Assembly: GCF_019391655.1 (NCBI RefSeq)
Contig: NZ_JAHXPQ010000005.1
Location: forward strand, 124,001-188,000
Reading direction: 5' to 3'
Length of the DNA: 64,000 nt
Source of the DNA: Mucilaginibacter rivuli
GTDB lineage: Bacteria > Bacteroidota > Bacteroidia > Sphingobacteriales > Sphingobacteriaceae
Part shown: piece after piece, positions 61,421-64,000 of the stretch
How the letters are laid out: each line of letters opens with the position of its first letter
Position numbering within the stretch: position 1 is the stretch's first letter
The notes under the pieces: model-generated
Told to the model about the DNA's origin: nothing
Database searches by the model: none
The model's input: only the letters and a program-made list of their open reading frames with translations
Position numbers and translations under genes: made by a program

Positions 61421-63498
61421 ACCTGATGCGCTACCTGTTAGAAGCCAACCTGTACCTGGTGACTTTCTATTTGCTGTATTTGTTATTGTTGCAAAAAGAA
61501 ACTTATTACCAGCTAAGCCGCGTTTATTTATTAACGGCAAGCACGCTGGCTTTTATTATCCCATTAGTACAATTGGGTTTCTTAAAACCGCATAATGATA
61601 CCGTAGCCACGGTTATAGCCGCTCCCGGCAACATTACAATTAGCAATGTACAGGCAATACAACAGGTAGCAATAGCGCCGCAGGTACCGACCTGGAGTGT
61701 TACAGACTATTTATTTATGGTTTATGTTATTATTACCATAGGCTTTATCATCAACTTAAGCATCAAAATTTTCAGGCTGGTGATGTTATCAAAAAAGAAT
61801 ACCATCCATGCCACAACCGATTTTAAGTTAGTTGAGATAGAAAGCGAGAACGCGGCATTCTCGTTTTTCAGCTACCTTTTTATTGATACAAAGCTGGCTT
61901 CTTCATCTACCATTATTCAGCATGAGCAGGTGCATATTCGCCAAAAGCATTCGTGGGATATCATTTACCTCGAGCTTATTAAAATAGTAAATTGGTTTAA
62001 TCCCTTTGTTTACCTGCTCCAAAACAGCATTAAAGAGCTGCATGAGTTTATTGCCGATGAGCAAACCGCACAATTGGAAAACAGTAACGATACCTATGCC
62101 GATTTTTTAATAAGTAATGCGTACGGCATGGCCCAAGGGGCATTGACCAATTCATTTTCGGGCAAAAGCATGTTGCGTAAACGCATTACTATGTTGTACC
62201 AAAAACGTTCTGGAAAAATGGCTGTGTTAAAATATATGCTTGCATTGCCGCTGATAGGCGGTTTACTGTGTCTGTCAACCATGGCATTTACCGATAAAAG
62301 CTATGGTATTGTTGATATTTTACCACAACATAAACAGGCAGCGGCACATGGGGTAAGTACCTCGTTTTCTTATAAAAACAGTTCTCGTGCAACTGCAAAA
62401 CAAAATACCTTGCAATTGCAAAAAGCAATGGATGTATTGAACGATGCCGGTGATGATGCAGGCGATATCAGCGCACAACAAGGTGTAAATGATACTGTTA
62501 TTGTAGCGAATAAAAAGCCACCATTAATAGTGCTGGATGGAAAGGTTTTAAACCCTAAGGGTAACGACAAGTTCAATTTTAACACTGCAGAGCAAAAAAA
62601 TTATACGGAGTTACTGGGAGGCATATCGCCAAATGATATTAAAGATATTACTGTGTTAAAAGACAGCTCGGCTACTGCGTTGTATGGTTCGGCCGGTGTA
62701 AATGGCGTATTAATTATTAATACCAAGAAAAGAGTTGATGTAGCCACGCTTAATGAAATTGTTGTAGCTTCAAAAAGAGAAACGAACGATGCTGTTAAGC
62801 GCGACACCACTAAAGGCGCTGTTTTTTTAGCTGTTGAAGTGGAACCATCGCCTAAAGAGGGATTGGACAACTTTTATAAGTTTTTGGCATCAAATATCCA
62901 CTATCCTGAACAAGACAAAAAGAATATGATACAGGGCCGTGCCATCGTTCAATTTATAGTTGAGAAAGATGGCAGTTTTTCGGATGTCACGGTATTACGG
63001 AAACCTTCGGAAACTATAGCAGATGAAGCATTGAGGGTGATGAGCCTTGCACCAAAATGGAACCCCGGTGTACAGAATGGAAGGCCGGTACGGGTAAAGT
63101 ACACTGTGCCAATCAATTTCTCGCTAAGTAATGATGATTACAAAGCGGTTGCTGCTGTAAATATTAGAAGTGACGACGCCATTTATAATACAGCAGAAAC
63201 GCCGCCTTCGCCAAAAGGTGGCCTTGATGCCTTTTACAACTTTTTAAGCGCTAATATTAAATACCCTGCAGAAGACAAAAAGAATAACATTCAGGGCCGC
63301 GTAATTGTACAGTTTGTTATTGAAAAAGATGGCAGCCTGTCAAGTTTTAATGTAAAACGCAGGCCATCAGGCACATTGGGTAATGAAGCGTTGCGTGTAC
63401 TACAACTGGCACCAAACTGGGTTCCTGCAACACAGGCAGGCAAACCCGTAAGAGTACTGTACACAATTCCTATAAATTTTTCACTTGGAAATAATTAA
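61417..63498 (+). CDS. M56 sensor peptidase with TonB plug fragment and two TonB C-terminal domains
   Basis: A 693-residue BlaR1-like protein. Membrane helices at about 8-25, 35-53, 98-122 and 266-290 surround a zinc-peptidase site HEQVH (169-173) with a later ELHEFIADEQT (about 207-217). The exported half adds a plug-like region (365-437, LKDSSATALYGSAGVNGVLI), then two TonB C-terminal domains (about 470-570 and 590-693) whose cores EKDGSFSD / EKDGSLSS and PVRVKYTVPINF / PVRVLYTIPINF show recent duplication. It probably senses an envelope signal and cleaves the BlaI repressor; the TonB pieces suggest contact with outer-membrane receptors. Confidence 0.92.
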   Translation: MNLMRYLLEANLYLVTFYLLYLLLLQKETYYQLSRVYLLTASTLAFIIPLVQLGFLKPHNDTVATVIAAPGNITISNVQAIQQVAIAPQVPTWSVTDYLFMVYVIITIGFIINLSIKIFRLVMLSKKNTIHATTDFKLVEIESENAAFSFFSYLFIDTKLASSSTIIQHEQVHIRQKHSWDIIYLELIKIVNWFNPFVYLLQNSIKELHEFIADEQTAQLENSNDTYADFLISNAYGMAQGALTNSFSGKSMLRKRITMLYQKRSGKMAVLKYMLALPLIGGLLCLSTMAFTDKSYGIVDILPQHKQAAAHGVSTSFSYKNSSRATAKQNTLQLQKAMDVLNDAGDDAGDISAQQGVNDTVIVANKKPPLIVLDGKVLNPKGNDKFNFNTAEQKNYTELLGGISPNDIKDITVLKDSSATALYGSAGVNGVLIINTKKRVDVATLNEIVVASKRETNDAVKRDTTKGAVFLAVEVEPSPKEGLDNFYKFLASNIHYPEQDKKNMIQGRAIVQFIVEKDGSFSDVTVLRKPSETIADEALRVMSLAPKWNPGVQNGRPVRVKYTVPINFSLSNDDYKAVAAVNIRSDDAIYNTAETPPSPKGGLDAFYNFLSANIKYPAEDKKNNIQGRVIVQFVIEKDGSLSSFNVKRRPSGTLGNEALRVLQLAPNWVPATQAGKPVRVLYTIPINFSLGNN

Positions 63499-63520
63499 AG
63501 GTCAGTTTAATTATAGTAGC

Positions 63521-63557
63521 AAAGCCGGCTTGATTACCAGGGCCGGCTTGCTTTTTA
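63521..63557 (+). terminator. rho-independent terminator
   Basis: AAGCCGGC (63522-63529) pairs with GCCGGCTT (63542-63549) around a 12-base loop, then GCTTTTT. It lies between the M56 gene and the following partial gene. Confidence 0.7.
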
Positions 63558-63596
63558 TAGTATTATATGTATCTTCAAGGCATATAAACTCCCATC

Positions 63597-64000
63597 GTGA
63601 AAATACCTGAATCTAAAGTAGCTTACTTAATTACCTTATTTATAACCTTTGTTTGCCTATCTGCAAAGGCGCAAAATACAAGAATTGTAGCATCTTCGGA
63701 TACATCAATATTTACCGCTGTAGAGGTTGAACCCGTACCTGCGGCAGGGCTTAACGCCTATTATGCATTTATAAGTAAAACTATCCGCTACCCTGCCCAG
63801 GATAAAGAAAGTAATATACAAGGAAGGGTAATCGTTCAGTTTATTGTTGAAAAAGATGGTTCATTAAGTAATATTAAGGTATTGCGCCAGCCGTCAGCAT
63901 CGTTAGGCAATGAGGCAGTAAGGGTAATTAAACTTGCCCCTAACTGGATACCGGGCACACAAGGTGGCAAGCCTGTGCGTGTTCAATATATTATCCCTGT
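63597..64000 (+). CDS. exported TonB C-terminal domain protein, 3' end outside window
   Basis: The frame begins at GTG 63597, is open to the window end, and has no stop. A signal peptide (ending SAKAQ, about 26) precedes VEVEPVPAAGLNAYYAFISK and a TonB C-terminal-like domain (IQGRVIVQFIVEKDGSLSN-type core, LGNEAVRVIKLAPNW, KPVRVQYIIP). It is a third copy of the domain that ends the M56 protein, now on its own exported protein. It probably arose by duplication from the neighbouring gene. Confidence 0.8.
   Translation, partial: MKIPESKVAYLITLFITFVCLSAKAQNTRIVASSDTSIFTAVEVEPVPAAGLNAYYAFISKTIRYPAQDKESNIQGRVIVQFIVEKDGSLSNIKVLRQPSASLGNEAVRVIKLAPNWIPGTQGGKPVRVQYIIP

Noticed and set aside
61040-63498. 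BlaI/BlaR1-type beta-lactam resistance operon
   Set aside because: No beta-lactamase gene is nearby, and the sensor has TonB modules in place of a penicillin-binding sensor domain.

Overview
The window reads as chromosomal DNA from a member of the Bacteroidota, most likely Sphingobacteriaceae (Mucilaginibacter or Pedobacter-like). The signs are two SusC/SusD outer-membrane pairs, many proteins with a carboxypeptidase-regulatory-like (CpD-reg) N-terminal domain, lipoproteins ending their signal peptide in SAC/FSC, LuxR-type two-component genes, an M56/BlaI pair with TonB modules, DUF2851 and YceH genes, and promoters of the TTG-N20-TAnnTTTG kind. The genus is an inference; no rRNA gene is present. 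Both window edges cut genes.

Layout. 1-2949: a partial hypothetical gene, a multi-pass membrane protein, a histidine kinase and a NarL-type regulator on the plus strand. 2995-7040: a von Willebrand A protein divergent from an ECF-like sigma factor and an anti-sigma-like protein; the VWA and anti-sigma-like proteins carry the same three TonB-receptor-derived modules in different order. 7047-8141: TspO and a small CxxC protein whose frame looks broken. 8345-14952: a TonB-dependent receptor followed by three secreted lipoproteins (beta-helix, phytase-like propeller, metallophosphoesterase), plausibly a phosphate-scavenging unit. 15088-22622: a TPR histidine kinase divergent from a SusC/SusD pair. 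22835-33566: a long minus-strand cluster, SusC-SusD-rhodanese-sulfatase-rhodanese/thioredoxin-sulfatase-two tiny membrane proteins-sterol desaturase family protein, which looks like organosulfate uptake and desulfation with no glycoside hydrolase.

34206-54102 is mostly conserved genome: three tRNAs (Lys, Leu, Leu), YceH, an Hsp15-like S4 protein, DUF2147, an MBL hydrolase, a LolA-like protein and FtsK, an ankyrin protein, PyrF, Rho, PssA, PurS, an orphan Hpt, FolK and SppA. 54109-55904 is an AT-rich accessory insert with a SIR2-like gene, a tiny antitoxin-like ORF and decayed intergenic repeats. 55905-60831 holds a PolX-PHP protein that has lost its polymerase aspartates, a family 9 glycosyltransferase, a PorT-like barrel, SixA and DprA. 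61040-64000 carries BlaI, an M56 sensor peptidase with a plug fragment and two TonB C-terminal domains, and a partial secreted protein with a third copy.

The most unusual theme is reuse of TonB-receptor pieces (CpD-reg, plug fragments, TonB C-terminal domains) in proteins that are not receptors, at two separate loci. The second is the compact sulfatase/rhodanese/SusCD cluster. No transposase, phage gene, CRISPR array or rRNA was seen.
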